From: Mya arenaria
Lineage: Eukaryota > Mollusca > Bivalvia > Myida > Myidae
Assembly (NCBI RefSeq): GCF_026914265.1
Contig: NC_069133.1
Span: 10,423,937 to 10,487,936 of the forward strand
Direction: 5' to 3'
Length of the DNA: 64,000 nucleotides
The first letter of the stretch is position 1; every line of letters starts with the position of its first letter. This document shows positions 42,301 to 54,600 of this stretch, piece after piece. The notes under the pieces are model-generated. The model saw only the letters and a list, made by a program, of their open reading frames with translations. It searched no databases and was not told the origin of the DNA. Position numbers and translations under genes: made by a program.

Positions 42301-45300
42301 CAGTCAATAGAAGAAAGTATATTACACCATGCATAATCACATTATATGAAACAAATTATTACAACATTATAAATTATATAGTGTAAGTCACTCCCATCAG
42401 AACTTTGTTACACTAAAGTGTACCTATAAATGTATTTTAAAGTGGCAAATTATAGGTTAATGCCAAGAAAAGTAATTAATGTTTAATGCATGAATACGCT
42501 TAGCATATTTGGCTTCAATGATCAAACAAAAAAATGCATGTGATTTGTACAGAGATCAAACATCAACCCATATTGTGCCCCTTAAAAAAATGATACATTT
42601 CAAACATTAGGAATGAACACACTCGTAAATCATTACATTATGTACAAGTATTCTTTGAAAAGCTCAAAAGTTTTGCTCAATGTCAAAAATACAAGTAACC
42701 TTCCTTATACCTCTACAGCCTCCTTGAGTCACCAAAGACTGCCAACGGAAGTGTTGCTCACCCAGGGTTCCCAGCAGCCCCTCGGCTAGGCGCGACCCCG
42801 GAGGTGCGATCACAAAGGGCAACACGACACAAAAAGATCAACTTTCTCGAGATGCTGCGAGGTGACTCGGCAGCAAACAACGAGGAAGAGACACATGACA
42901 CAGGTGGGTGTGGGAATAAGCTGTGCTGCATGGTTAACTTGTCGGGCATAAGGCAACTTATTAACGTGGGCTATAAAAAGAATGATTTTGCACAAGCTGA
43001 CAATCTTAAAACCAGTGTCTGGCGAGCTGACTTGTACTAATTGCACTCATGTTGTTTAATTTTGTAAAAACTGCTATATGGTTGATGGCCATGTATTCAA
43101 TTTATATTTGGTTTCATAAAAATGTTGACTTGATGAAACACCAATATTTTTATCTACTTAACCTTTAGATATCTAACTGGCTAGTTAGTCTTGTGGTGAA
43201 AGGCTGAAAGCTATTTCGTTTAAGTGACTAGTCTTTTAGGTTTTTGCCAAATTGATTTGACTAAATGGATTATAGGCGTTAAATATCGCCCCAAGATAAC
43301 TTACTGTTTACACTGAATATCAATCAGACACACAGGCATGTTTTGGTGTGTAGTTGACATTTTACATGCACTGTCGACCTATTGACAATGATTCACTGTG
43401 CTCATGTTTTCATATGAATTTCCAAGTCAAATAACCTAACTACTAAATTATAGCTCCAAAATGTATTCTGACGCCTGCCCTTCATGAGAACAAGTTCACT
43501 TAATGGAAATATGCAAACTATTCAGGCATTTGGGGAAGAAAAAATCTGATTACGGCTGTGATATAGGATTACTCCAAGTCTAGGCACTTCCCTTTTTTAC
43601 TGAAATAAAATTTCTTTTATGTTTCTTTTGTGTCCCCTGGCAGGCTAGCAGAGATTCAAAAAAAAAAAAATTCTCAGAACTTCAGCATTTAATAATGACA
43701 ACTCATTTTCATGTCATTTTCTTCATGTCTTTTCAAAATATTTATTGAGAAGATATTTCAACGATCCTATGTATTCTTTTTTATAGTTTAACTAGTGCTT
43801 TCTATTTTATTTCTTGGGGTTTATCTTTTAGGTTTAACCTAAAGCATTCTAGAAGGGTACTGCTCCCTGTTCTTTAATAGTAGCAACCTTCAGATCTGAA
43901 GGAGACCATCATGGTCACTATTCTGCCTTCAAAGATATAAAGTAGGGATGCAAACGAATATTCGAATATTCGATCGAACATTTGGTATTCGAATGTCAAA
44001 ATCGGTATTCGAATATTCGATGCTTTTGTTGAATTAGTAAATTAATACACTTTTTGCCTACAAATGTGTTCTTCGTCTGTCTTGTTTTTACAACGATTGG
44101 CCCTTAATGCCAGAGGTGTGAACAAGATGACACTATATACGCGTCATATCGGATATATCGTCGGGAACTATAAACAGCCCCCGATAAACAGTCCCCGTAA
44201 TTTTGCATTTACTGGCTATGACAAGTGACATTAAACACATTCCAATTATTTTTGCTACATTTAAATGACCATGCCAATTAATCGGTTAAGAGATTGGCCT
44301 TTATACCAGTCCGTTGTTTTCACTGCTTATCAAGCTTGGCGATATTGCTCAAATCGCCTTGATGATATGAAGGACATGTGCTAGTTTTGTGCTTTGAACA
44401 GTTTTCCATGTTTCGATTAAACGCTCTTGCCTTGAAACGTAACTGTATGGTTTAACGTTTAAGGATATATTTCCTGTATTGTTGTACAATATATAAGTTA
44501 AAAACGACGTTTGGCCATGGTGTCGTTTTCTTTAAATATTTTTCGTAAACATAATACCAGATCGAGGCTGCAAGTCACATGCTGGCGCATATCGTCATTT
44601 AACGTGACCGGGGAAATACGTAATTCCCGGATCCTATTTTGCATTGTTTACAAATATGCACACACAGGAATTGAAATAATTCGACTTTTTTAAAAAGATG
44701 TATCTTTTTTCTTGGGATATATTCTGAAAATGGGGAAATTCAGAGGCTAATTTGTGGAACAACAAGTGTCCGTCGTGTGTAAACGATACGACAAAGAAGG
44801 GTAACAGGGCTCCGACTTAGTTACTACAGTTAATAATAGTTTACTGCAATTCTAAAAGGTTCATTTTGGTATTCAAATATTCGATCGAAAGAATTACCGA
44901 ATATTCGAATATCAGTTTTGCCATTCGTTTGCATCCCTAATATAAAGGCTTCAGACTGTCAAATACTTCTTTTGTTTTGAATGACAAAAATTTAGATGAT
45001 ATCTAAAAATACTTAAAAGAAACACCATGCCTATTATTTTCTTTTCAAGTTCTTCACATTCCTATACAGTGTGGCCTTTATATGCTAGCACCCTGTCCAT
45101 TTCTGCAGCACCCTGCCATATTAATAAACTGGCTAAAACCATATTGTTATAAGGATTTTTTTGTAATGGAATAAATTAGTTGAAATTTGGAAAATAACCT
45201 TCATTTTTCTTTTTCCAGCAGAGAAGTCCAAAAAGATAAAGAACACCCCTGACATGGGAGAAGGGAAGAAGCGGAAGCAGCCGGTGGAGCGAAAAATGAA

Positions 45301-46810
45301 GGTGGTACGCTACACCATTGAGTCGGACAGTAGCGAGGAGACGGATAGCGTGGCGTCTGAGTACAGTTCCAGCTACGAGACTGACAGCGACTGCCATGTC
45401 ACACCGATCAGGAAACCTCCCATAAAACAACGCAAGCTGGGCCCACCTATACAACTGAACAAACCCAAGCCCTTGAAGGTTAAGACATTTCCCAGCAAGA
45501 CTTTCATAAAAGGTTTAAAAGTGAAAATCCGACCAAACAGTAACAAATCTCGCCCTGTTGCTACCTCGACCCCAAATGCTGTTCAGGACAATGGAAAAAG
45601 TAAGGCGTATGGTTTGCAAGGTGTCAAAGTTGGCAAATATCAGTCTCTCACACCATTGGGGCTAAGTAAAAAGCTGGTTGATAAAGCAAAGGAAGGAAGT
45701 CACACTGTAGAAGTTCAAACTGCCATCGAGTCTGAAGAAAGTGTGGAGGAAGCCTCCCCGGCTACGTTTGTGGACAATCTATTGAGTTCAAGGTCAGCTA
45801 GTGTTGAAATGTCTGAGGTGGATTTAAAAGTCTCGCCAACACTACCAGATGAGATATTGGAAAGCAGTGACAGGTCAGAGAATATTGAACATATGGAAAA
45901 TACAGATGCTGAAAAACCAAGTGCTAGTCAACCCGAATATGTACATATGGATGTTGAATCTATCGGTTTGAAACAATTAAGTGACTCAATAACAGAAAGT
46001 AAGCCTCAGTCAACAGTAGAAAACAGGTTGTGTGCGAATGAAATAGAACTCGCTACCCCACATACCCCCATGTCCATTTCTAAACGGAAGGACAGTGTTC
46101 AGATTGGTTCGGAGGAGGTTCCCCTGCGGGTCGTTCACCGAGATGCGAGCCCCCAAGCCGAGCCCCGAACTAGATCCCAGCTTGGTGAGGTGTTCGTTGA
46201 CCACTACCACAACAAGAAGTCAATGTGTGTGAGGTGTTACACCTGCCGCAGGCTCCTGTCTGTGGACAACTTCCTACAACACCTGCACGATAACTCCGGC
46301 TTGATACAAATTAACTCTCCAAGAACGATAGATACAGGGGAATATGAACTGAATGAAAAAGAGCAGAAACTGTGGGAAACATTTCAACGTAAAAAAGAAC
46401 TGTTCGACAACAACCAGCTGCCATCACCGGGAATTATACAGGACACTTTGATGTACAATATTGGGGATGACACGAAGTCTGTAATGAAACATCCGCAAGA
46501 AATTGTTAAAGAACCAGTGCAGAAAAAGCCAACGGGCCCAAGAATTATAAAAACACCGGTATCTTTGAGAAAGGAAAAAGTCATGAGAAAAAATGCTCCA
46601 AAATTATTGACAAGAACTGTTGTGCCAACCTCTGTTCAAAGTCAGAAATCACTGTGCACGCCACCAGCTGTGCAGGAAAATACGGATGGTATAAGATCTA
46701 GTGGCAGAAAAAGAAAACTCAAACAGCTCTACCCATTTGAGGAATACTCGTATGCTAAATTCCCCAGATTAAACAAAAACCTGCATGATAATCAGAATTC
46801 AGGACATTAG
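25466..46810 (+). CDS. Giant Ski/Sno/Dac-domain transcriptional regulator (five coding exons)
   Basis: Coding exons are 25466-25529, 27208-31392, 34343-35396, 42719-42903 and 45219-46810. Every junction is GT/AG, phases agree and the total is 2,360 codons. The protein starts MEFNPLDLLASAAEL. Exon 2 encodes ~1,395 mostly disordered Ser/Thr/Asn-rich residues with a Cys cluster (166-208), a more ordered basic block (~1040-1150) and acidic-hydrophobic helices (~1204-1230). Exon 3 holds a Ski/Sno/Dac-like fold (~1615-1710): MFWNDLPAIMIKNQPFVRLV, then CSEMQRYFIVQYG and STLIISQENAKELIGYY. Exon 5 holds CVRCYTCRRLLSVDNFLQHL (Cys2166, 2169, 2172; His2184, 2186), like the zinc-bound Smad4-binding (SAND-like) segment of c-Ski, followed by LWETFQRKKELF. 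Such proteins are nuclear cofactors, usually corepressors. Size and domain spacing differ from c-Ski, SnoN, SKOR and DACH. I recognise the family but not the orthologue. Confidence 0.8.
25530..27207. other. Intron after the first coding exon of the Ski-family gene
   Basis: It holds a short dispersed repeat at 25735-25830 ('cgtttccgctaaacatcc' and 'actctcggccatggaag'), the empty-site relative of the SINE locus at 5.7 kb. A ~63-bp tandem duplication ('atgaagtattaaatcttgtt') lies at 27060-27184, ending just before the acceptor. Confidence 0.6.
27208..31392 (+). CDS. Ski-family gene, exon 2 (4,185 bp)
   Basis: Acceptor tttaaag|GT, donor ACTG|GTGTGT. An unusually long internal exon coding mostly low-complexity sequence. 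It contains a Cys/His cluster (residues 166-208), repeated Ser-Pro motifs, a basic KRSRRRES segment near residue 1068 and a poly-Thr/Ala tail near residues 1350-1400. The donor sits one codon before an in-frame stop, so read-through into the intron would add only a single Val. Confidence 0.85.
33084..33423 (-). mobile_element. ~340-bp AGGCCT-ended MITE, copy 2 (inverted)
   Basis: Starts AGGCCTAAAAAAAATAATTG and ends ...TTAAGGCCT, both AGGCCT palindromes. It is the reverse complement of 24693-25031 over essentially its full length, with strong identity in the 'gggtcggcgcctattccgta' and 'ggagaatggtgttaaagcta' regions. Confidence 0.8.
33805..34129. mobile_element. MITE with CAGTGCTCCAGC ends (325 bp)
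   Basis: Left CAGTGCTCCAGCTAGG and right (other strand) CAGTGCTCCAGCCAGG. The interior repeats 'aaaagtgcccc'. The CAGTG ends suggest hAT, but no 8-bp target duplication is evident. Confidence 0.5.
34343..35396 (+). CDS. Ski-family gene, exon 3 (Ski/Sno/Dac-like domain)
   Basis: Acceptor tttttttag|GG. The donor CAG|GTTTGA at 35397 was chosen because its phase (two bases) matches the next exon (one base) and it ends the frame after ...DTSGTD. A GTGAGA at 35357 was rejected because its phase does not fit. Residues ~1618-1708 hold the Ski/Sno/Dac-like fold, followed by a basic RREQLRRIALARRAAMKAQ helix. Confidence 0.75.
35397..42718. other. Intron 3 of the Ski-family gene (7.3 kb)
   Basis: AT-rich with no exon recognised. 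Contains short dispersed repeats around 'caagccctg' (35600-35730, 36236-36350, 40515-40620), a 28-31-bp tandem duplication at 39606-39667 and an 830-bp transposon at 39668-40497. Confidence 0.65.
39668..40497. mobile_element. 830-bp non-autonomous DNA transposon with TA target duplication
   Basis: Left CTGGTTGAGAAGCAGTTTCC and right, on the other strand, CTGGTTGAGAAGCAGTTTCC. Flanking TA on both sides (39666-39667, 40498-40499) fits Tc1/mariner-type integration. A further 'gagaagcagtttccgaca' lies inside at about 39878, and the right end carries a doubled 'tcggaaactgctt'. No transposase frame. Confidence 0.8.
42719..42903 (+). CDS. Ski-family gene, exon 4
   Basis: Acceptor ctctacag, donor G|GTGGGT. 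Encodes 61 full codons, starting LLESPKTANGSV and including a basic RSQRATRHKKINFLEML stretch (possible nuclear localisation) and an acidic NNEEETHD end. GC-rich against the AT-rich introns on both sides. Confidence 0.75.
42904..45218. other. Intron 4 of the Ski-family gene
   Basis: AT-rich, carrying the hAT element at 43943-44939. No exon recognised. Confidence 0.65.
43943..44939. mobile_element. 997-bp non-autonomous hAT element with 8-bp target duplication
   Basis: Left TAGGGATGCAAACGAATATT, right (other strand) TAGGGATGCAAACGAATGGC, with repeated ATTCGAATATTCGATCGAA motifs just inside. The target duplication ATATAAAG is exact (43935-43942 and 44940-44947), as expected for hAT. No transposase frame. 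Confidence 0.88.
45219..46810 (+). CDS. Ski-family gene, last coding exon (Ski-type Cys/His segment)
   Basis: Acceptor tttttccag. Begins with Lys/Arg-rich sequence (EKSKKIKNTP, GKKRKQPVERKMK), then an acidic serine block (ESDSSEETDS). The Cys/His segment lies at residues ~2155-2190 of the whole protein, a WETFQRKKELF helix follows, and the end reads SGRKRKLKQLYPFEEYSYAK. An independent frame start at 45254 is an internal Met, not a start. Confidence 0.8.
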
Positions 46811-48800
46811 CTGTGGTTAAAGGGGGACAATGCTTTCAAATTATTTTTGTTGCTGTTTGACCTTTTTTTTATTTAGTTTATAATTTAGAAACGAGTTTAT
46901 CGTGAAAATAAAGTAGAATTGGGCGTTTTTGTTTTGTTTTTTTTAACCTGTTTACTTTACATCTTAAAAAAAAAATCATGATTATGTGCTTGCAAAGATA
47001 GATGTAGTAGAACATGGAATATTAGTGCTTAACATTTTTTTATATATTAATTAGAATGTTGAATACTTACTAAGCATTTTTAATACGGGACCTGTTTTTG
47101 TTAAATTTTGTAGCAATTTTTTTGAATCTGTAGGGGAAAAAGGAAAAAAAAAAGCTTGTTTGTTTTTTCTGGGTCATTATTGACATCATTGTAGATGTTA
47201 TATTTATCCCCCATGTCGATGTCTATATACACATGTTGTACAGCCCATTACAAGTGAATATATGTATTATATATATTGTACTGTAAGACATTTTCTGCTG
47301 TGTTATATTGTTTTCATGATGTGACATGCAGTACATTCTTCAATGTGTAGTAAATACTTGATAATTAATAAGACAAGGCGTCTAGTTTATACACACACTG
47401 CCTTTTTATGTCTGTTTTTTTCTGAGTTCAGTTTGGTGTTTAATAAAGTGGTTGGTATTGATACAACTTAAAACTTCATGAATGGACTAAGACTTACATC
47501 AGCTCAAGGTTTGCATGTAAGGCTGTTGTAAGTCCTACTATTAATTCAAGGAGTTACTTGAGTTTCACAGACACCCTCAATCTGTATACAAGTTATATGT
47601 AAAGTTTAAGAATGGAATACAATTTACATCGTTGAACAATAATACATGTGAACGGGACATATTATTATTGTAACTATACGGTTATCTTATTTGCAAGTCA
47701 GTCTGTTAAATTTTATATCTTACGAGTTTTGAAAAGTATTGCAGTGAAAATTGACAAAACTTAAAAACTTTGTTTATTTTTTAAATGGTAAATGTTAGTT
47801 AACCGTTTTTTTTCACATTAATTAAATTGATTCTAAAGACAGCCATGCTAAGATCCTTCATAAGTTTAACTGAATATTCAGTGAAATTATATTTTAATAT
47901 TGATATCAGGCAATATTAAGGTCACTGTTTATATTGACAATGTTCAACCAATGTTTAGTTGAAGGGAGATAACTTACCTGCATTTATTTTTCTCTATTAG
48001 GACGGCTAGTACATTTAGTTGATGACTTTGTTAGACATTGTGCTTACGTCCTCCCCACATTTTGTAATATGCTAATATTCCATCGTAATATTCACTGTTA
48101 TAATTATTATTATGATTATTATCGACCATTGTCTAAACATGGTGTTTTAAATAACTTACATTATTTCTATTTAGTTTCACATTGTTTATTTGACAATTGG
48201 AATTAAATGCTTGAAAAAAAGAATAAAAGTTAAAATCACTCCAGTATTTTTCCTTGAAGATGTTTTTCGGCTTGTAAAGTTTTGATGGATTCTAATATAC
48301 TGATACGGTCAGGCAATGTACACATGTCATTACTGTTGTTATGGAGCGTATAAAGGTCCGCCTGCGCCTACAATGATTGTCTGCATTATCATTTAACTGC
48401 TTGACCTCGCAGTGCGCAGTGCGTCCCATCAGGACTTGGTGAATGAACACAGTTAAAAAGTAAAAGTACTTCCCAGTCTAATACATTTTGTGTGTCAAGT
48501 AAATAAATTACTTGTAAAAATGGTAAATGGCCATCTAAAGTTTGTAGAATATATCCATTATATATATAACACGTGAAATGCAGCAGAAAATGCATAAATG
48601 TCAAAAAGTCTAACCCATAGAAAATGAAGCGGTTTTCAGATTGAATTTACAAACACTTCAAATAGAGGTCTGCCTGTTGATGTTTATTTAAAGATCAATA
48701 CAATGAGTCACTTAACAACTCTAATGAAGATAGCAACGCCAACATGCAATATATGAGCCTCCCTTTAACAAAGGATCATGGGAGGAAATTGTTGAATAAA
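46811..48800. other. 3' UTR and downstream flank of the Ski-family gene
   Basis: Three possible polyadenylation signals AATAAA: 46907-46912, 47442-47447 and 48222-48227. Otherwise AT-rich with no gene. Confidence 0.5.
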
Positions 48801-48829
48801 ATAGTATACCCCTGCATCACAGTGATGTG

Positions 48830-49746
48830 GGGCTACATGTTTATAGGAATCACGGTCATCATAACGTCCGTCGGTCCGTCTTATTGACGTCCGGTCCATA
48901 TCGTCCTCATTCATGGTATAATAAAAAAAACATTTGGCAGAAGTGACCGCCATAGCACCTGGATGTGACCCGCTCAAAACCTGTGTTCCTACCTTCCGGT
49001 CTTCATGAACGGATTTTAAAAATAATTTGGCTGAAGTGAACACCATAGCATGAGGGTGAGTCTTGCACAAGACCTGTGTCCCTACCTTCGATGTCCTAAT
49101 CTTATTATGTTTTGCTATATAAGCCTTACTGATAATAGTTCGTACCAGGTCCATACCTTCTTCGTTCATGGTCGGACTTTAAATTACTTTGCAGAAGTGA
49201 CAACCATAGCATGAGTATGTGTCGCGCACAAGACACTTGGTCCTTGCATCCAATGTGAAGGTCACAGCAACCTTCTGAACTTTTGTTTTCAAGTTTAAGT
49301 CTAACTGATAATAGTTCGTGTCCGGCTCATATATTTTCCATTCATGGTCGGATTTTAAAATAATATGGCAGAAGCAACCAACGTGCAAACTACGCTCAAG
49401 GTCACAGCGAACTTCTGAACTAAGTATGCGTCCGTCGGTCCGTTACGTTTTTTGTCCGGTCCATATCACATACATGTTCGAATTAAAAAGTTATTTGGCA
49501 GAAGTGACCACCTTAGCATGAGGATTTGTCGCTTAAAACCTGTGTCCTTACCTCCGAGGGCAAGGTCACAGCAACCTTCTGAATTGTCCGGTCCTTATCT
49601 TTTTCATTCATGGTCGGATTTTAAAATCGTTTGGCAGTGATCAACAAAGCACGAGGATGTGTCGCGCACAAGACCCTTGTCCCGTCTTTTTTCAATATGG
49701 CGGTCACAGCAACCTTCTGAACTTAGTATGTGTTCCTTTGTACGCC
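48830..49746. repeat. Degenerate ~150-bp tandem repeat array (left part)
   Basis: Recurring blocks are 'tgtccggtccatat', 'ttcatggtcggattttaaaat', 'ttggcagaagtgaccaccat', 'agcatgaggatgtgtcgcgc', 'acaagacc..tgtccctacc' and 'aaggtcacagcaaccttctg'. About five or six diverged units. This type of repeat is common in bivalve genomes (from memory). It continues after the Harbinger insertion at 51079. Confidence 0.75.
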
Positions 49747-49749
49747 TTA

Positions 49750-51075
49750 TAGGGCCATTTCACCAAGGATTGTTTTAGTCCCGAGAGTACCGGATCTCTT
49801 TTTTAGTCGATCGGCCCTATTTTTGCAAAATAAGTCGGGAACCTGCGTGCACTAACGTGCACTAACCTATACCTTCGGGATAAGATCTGGCGCGATCGCA
49901 TTAGTCCCCCGAGGGTCGGCTACCTTAAAAGTGATCGGCTACTGTTTTTAAACAAGTTGAAAACCAGAAGCCGATCAAAGACAGTCGGCTCGTGGTCGCC
50001 TTGAACGTCCGAGAGTCCACTGAAGGTCCACTTGTCTCGCCCGCCCTCTGGAGCTTTCGTTTAGCCTCTGCCGCTCTCTTCCGAGGGTCGTGCGTAGTGT
50101 CGTCGGAGTGTAAGCACCCGACCATCACCAGAACATATAGAAATCCTTTTAAATGTCACAAATAATTAATTGTTACTTAATAGAACAGCATATATTTACT
50201 CAAAGTAATTATAAATAATAATAAATGTACAGATTAATACCAATGCCAGAGAACTATAAAAGCTTTATAATAAAATAATAAACTGCAAACTTTTCTCAGA
50301 ACAGGTACTGAAACAAAACACAGGTGAAAACCCTTTAACAATTCACAACAACTTACTTCTTTTTAGCATATCTTCTCTTGACCCTGTTCCTCCTCCTCAG
50401 CATACTTTCTAGTCTTGTAACATTTTGCTGTGCTACAGCAGTACGAAGTTGTAAAGCTACAACAAGCCCCAGCACTGCTTGTTGGTCCATGACCTTCACT
50501 GGCTTGTCAGAAAATGGTGAAAGGCTTCGATCTGGCTCGATATATATAGTCGGGCCACCAAAACACCGATCTCTCGCCGATCTGGGCAAATTTAGTCGGC
50601 CAAAGATCGTTTAAATCGTCCGAAGAACGTTTACTTTCTGGTTTCTGCGGCTACCTGCGTCAACATAAGCCTACAATCGGCCACTCTCGCGCGAAGAACG
50701 GCGGACATCGGCCGAAAGCGTCCTCTCTCGAGCCGGGATCGCCTATTTTCGGTCCCTCTCGGCCGAACAACGCGCGAACATCGCTCACTTGCGCACGAGA
50801 TGCGGGTCTCTACCGGGCCATTGTCTTGTACCTGCGGGTACTTGCGCGTACTTTCGCATACTTGCGCCCATGAAACGTGTCGATCGCTCGAGGAACGTCC
50901 GTGAATCGTCCCTCGCCGTGGTTCATTGGTCGGGATTCAATCGGCTTAAAAAATGGGGGACGATTGGAGGCGATTCAGGACGACAATCTGGCCGATCAAA
51001 AAAATAAATCATCGGGGATAATCTGGTACAGATCTGGCCGATTGGAAAAAAACAATCCTTGGTGAAATGGGGGCA
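49750..51075. mobile_element. 1,326-bp non-autonomous PIF/Harbinger element
   Basis: Ends share CCATTTCACCAAGGATTGTT in inverted orientation, and TTA flanks both sides (49747-49749, 51076-51078). GC-rich interior with GATCGGCC and TCGGCCGA-type motifs, as in the Harbinger element at 10787, but with different ends. Minus-strand frame 50589-50353 encodes a short protein ending in an arginine/lysine-rich segment, like the N-terminal part of HARBI1-like transposases. The DDE domain is absent. Confidence 0.75.
50353..50589 (-). pseudogene. Remnant of a Harbinger transposase first exon
   Basis: Residues QQAVLGLVVALQLRTAVAQQ followed by MLRRRNRVKRRYAKKK resemble in layout (amphipathic helix then basic segment) the first exon of the transposase at 11191. 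It lies inside the 1,326-bp element and has no catalytic part. The similarity is judged by eye. Confidence 0.4.
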
Positions 51076-51078
51076 TTA

Positions 51079-51150
51079 CTGATTATAGTTTGTGTCCGGT
51101 CCATATTTTTGCCATAAAAGCGCAGATTTTAAAATTATTTGGCATTCCAA
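51079..51150. repeat. ~150-bp tandem repeat array (right part)
   Basis: 'tttgtgtccggtccatattt', 'cagattttaaaattatttggca': continuation of the array interrupted at 49747. Confidence 0.65.
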
Positions 51151-51715
51151 CACTTGGGAGTGAGGCGCTATTAATCACATTCTGTGATTGCTCTAGTTGT
51201 TAATGTATTGTTTATTATTTCAAGAGTCTAGCGCAATACGGATGCAACTCCTTTTATTATAGGAAGTTCCGACCGTCTTGTGCCAAGCCCTCGTTTAGCA
51301 GTTCTAATTTCTTGGAAAAAGAATGGATTAGGTGGAGGTTAGTTCCCAGTCGAGGAAATAAGTATATAAGTGTTTCGTATATTCTGTAATTGATTTAAAC
51401 ATATTTTATTGCCTTTTTTCTTTCAACATAATCGGTATTTACAACAATAATATAGAGTATACAAAAAGCAAATGGGTTGGACACAAGTATATTGTGTAAT
51501 AAACTGTGGATATATATATATATATATATGTCCACTGTATGTCAAAACCAAGGGGACAATTTTCTGTTTGTTCAATGGTCTCAATTATTAGTTCGTTTTA
51601 AAATATCTAATGAAAACTGACGGGGATTTAAGATATTAAGGACATTATCACGAAGTTAAATCTATTCATTAAGAAGTTTTATGATTAGGACATTGATGAG
51701 GACCTAGTAAAAATG
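51151..51715. other. Intergenic sequence
   Basis: AT-rich. A (TA)n run at about 51511-51528. No gene recognised. Confidence 0.4.
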
Positions 51716-52042
51716 TTAAAGCTGCAAACCGACGGATTGAAAGTTTTGACATTTTTTATTTATTTGTGTGTCTCAGAATCAGCTGATTTTGGCATCAATG
51801 ACTTCAATTCTGTCATATAAGATAACTCACAATACAGCAGACCTTAATTATTTGGAAAACTGCCGGAAATTTAGTAACGCTTTTAGCCATAAAACATCAA
51901 TCCTCGAACGTTAATGTGAAAACTGCGATCTGCACTTTTGTCAACAGCCTTATATCACTGGTTTCCAGACGTTTACGCAAAATTTGTTCAATTCAAGACA
52001 CAAAAAATAAAAGAAAAATTGTAAAAAAACGTGCAGCTTTTA
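51716..52042. mobile_element. MITE, TTAAAGCTGC family (327 bp)
   Basis: Left TTAAAGCTGCAAACCGACGG, right (other strand) TAAAAGCTGCACGTTTTTTT. The interior matches 15628-16059 ('cagaatcagctgattttggc', 'aaaacatcaatcctcgaacg'). Confidence 0.7.
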
Positions 52043-52920
52043 TGTTGGTTGTCAAACTGCTTACTGGGTAATTGTTGAAATGTTGCGCCACAATGAAAAC
52101 ATCTCGGATTGTGAAATTGTTAAAGCTCGGAGAACCTCGATTAAGACAACCCTCAATAATGTTCATTTAAAAGAAACATGTGCACTCGGATTCGACTCAT
52201 CAACAACAAAATCTCTATTGTTTTTAATATGAAACCTTTGAACACAAATGTATGTCACGTTGATGGTAATTTTTGCCGCCCCCCCCCCCCCCCGCCCCCC
52301 AGGATGTCTTTGATAATGTTTAACCACTTGTTGTTGTTGATAAATGAAAATTATCATATAATACGTTTTTAGTACGGAAGAAAAGATAACCAGTCCACAC
52401 AGAATTGATGCACCATCGTACAGAGAGGAAAGTGTTTATCATGCTGTCATTCCTCTCAATTAAGGGGCCAGCCTGCTGGACTTTAATGAGACACAATGAT
52501 TGATGCACATCCCGATTCCTATCCTATATGCCAGGCGACTTGCAGCAAAGCAAGTAAACTAGCTGCTGGATCAGCAACTGGCCATATCATTGGTCAGTTT
52601 CATTTAGATTTGGGCCAGTTTAACAAACACATTTAGAACCCTATGTACAATTCATGTACATCAACATTAATGGCTCCGGACAGAGGGCCATATCAGGAAA
52701 GACGTCCATCATACTTTTACAAGCCTTCACTACCAAGAAATTTGTTAAAAACAAAGTAAATACGTTTTAGTCAGACCTGTTAATTAAAAAAGTGCAATGG
52801 TTTAACGTATGTTTTATGAAAATAATAAAATTGTAATGATACTATTAATGTTAGGCTCTTTAAGTTGAAACAAGCTTAGATACTGGTCTTAATGTTGGTT
52901 GGTTTAAACAGAAACGACAC
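52043..52920. other. Intergenic sequence
   Basis: Contains a C-run at about 52278-52310. No gene recognised. Confidence 0.4.
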
Positions 52921-54600
52921 ATTAGGCGACCACACAACATGACCCAGTAGACGACCACACAACATGACCCAGTAGACGACCACACAACATGACCCAGTAG
53001 ACGACCACACAACACGACCCAGTAGACGACCACACAACACGACCCAGTAGACGACCACACAACACGACCCAGTAGACAACCACACAACACGACCCAGTAG
53101 ACGACCACACAACACGACCTAGTAGACGACCACAAAACATGACCAATTAGACGAACACACAACACGACCCAGTAGACGACCACACAACACGACCCAGTAG
53201 ACGACCACACAACACGACCCAGTAGACGACCACACAACATGACCCAGTGGACGAACACACAACACGACCCAGTAGACGACCACACAACACGACCCAGTTG
53301 ACGACCACACAACATGACCCAGTAGACGACCACACAGCACGACCCAGTAGACGACCACACAACATGACCCAGTAGACGACCACACAACATGACCCAGTTG
53401 ACGACCACACAACACGCCCAGTAGACGACCACACAACACGACCCAGTAGACGACCACACAGCATGACCAATTAGACGAACACACAACACGACCCAGTAGA
53501 CGACCACACAACACGAACCAGTAGACGACCACACAACACGATCCAGTTGACGACCACACAACATGGCCCAGTAGACGACCACACAACACGACCCAGTAGA
53601 CGACCACATAACATGACCCAGTAGACGACCAAACACCATGACCAATTAGACGAACACACAACACGACCCAAAAGACGACCACACAACACGACCCAGTAGA
53701 CGACAACACGACCCGGTAGACGACCACACAACACGACCAAGTAGACGACAACACAACATGACCCAGTTGACGACCACTCAACATGACCCGATAGACTACC
53801 ATACAACATGACCCGGTAGACGATCACACAACACGACCCAGTAAACGATCACACAACATGACCCAGTAGACGATCACACAACATGACCCGGTAGACGATC
53901 TAACAACATGACCTGACCAAGTATACGATCACATAAAATGACCGAGTAGACGACCACATAACATGACACAGTCGACGACCACACAACATGACACAGTAGA
54001 CGATCACACAACATGACCAAGTCGACGACCACACAACATAACCAAGTAGACGACCACACATTACGACCCAATAGACGACCACAGAACACGACCCAGTAGA
54101 CGACCACACACCATAACCCGGTAGACGACCACACAACATGACCCGGTCGACGACCACACAGCATAACCCGGTAGTCGACCACACAGCATAACCCAGTCGA
54201 CAACCACGAACCACGACCCAGTCGACGACCACACAACATGATCCAGTAGACGACCACACAACATGACCTAGTCGACGACCACGAACCATGACCCAGTCGA
54301 CGACCACACAACATGACCAAGTAGACGACCACGAACCATGACCCAGTCGACGACCACACAACATGACCCGGTAGACGACCACACAAAATGACCCAGTACA
54401 CGACCACACAACATGACCCAGTAGACGACCACACAACATAACCCAGTAGACGATCACACAACAACACCCTGTAGAAGACCACACAACATGACCCAGTAGA
54501 CGACCACACAACATGACCCAGTAGACGACCACACAACATGACCCAGTAGACGACCACACAACACGACCCATCGACCACACAACATGACCAGTAGACACGA
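52921..54600. repeat. 25-bp minisatellite, about 67 copies
   Basis: Unit CCCAGTAGACGACCACACAA plus CATGA or CACGA. Because 25 is not a multiple of three and the minus strand has no stop in the unit, long minus-strand frames of up to 261 residues appear in several phases. They are artefacts. Units in 53.8-54.5 kb drift to CGACCACGAACC variants. Confidence 0.95.
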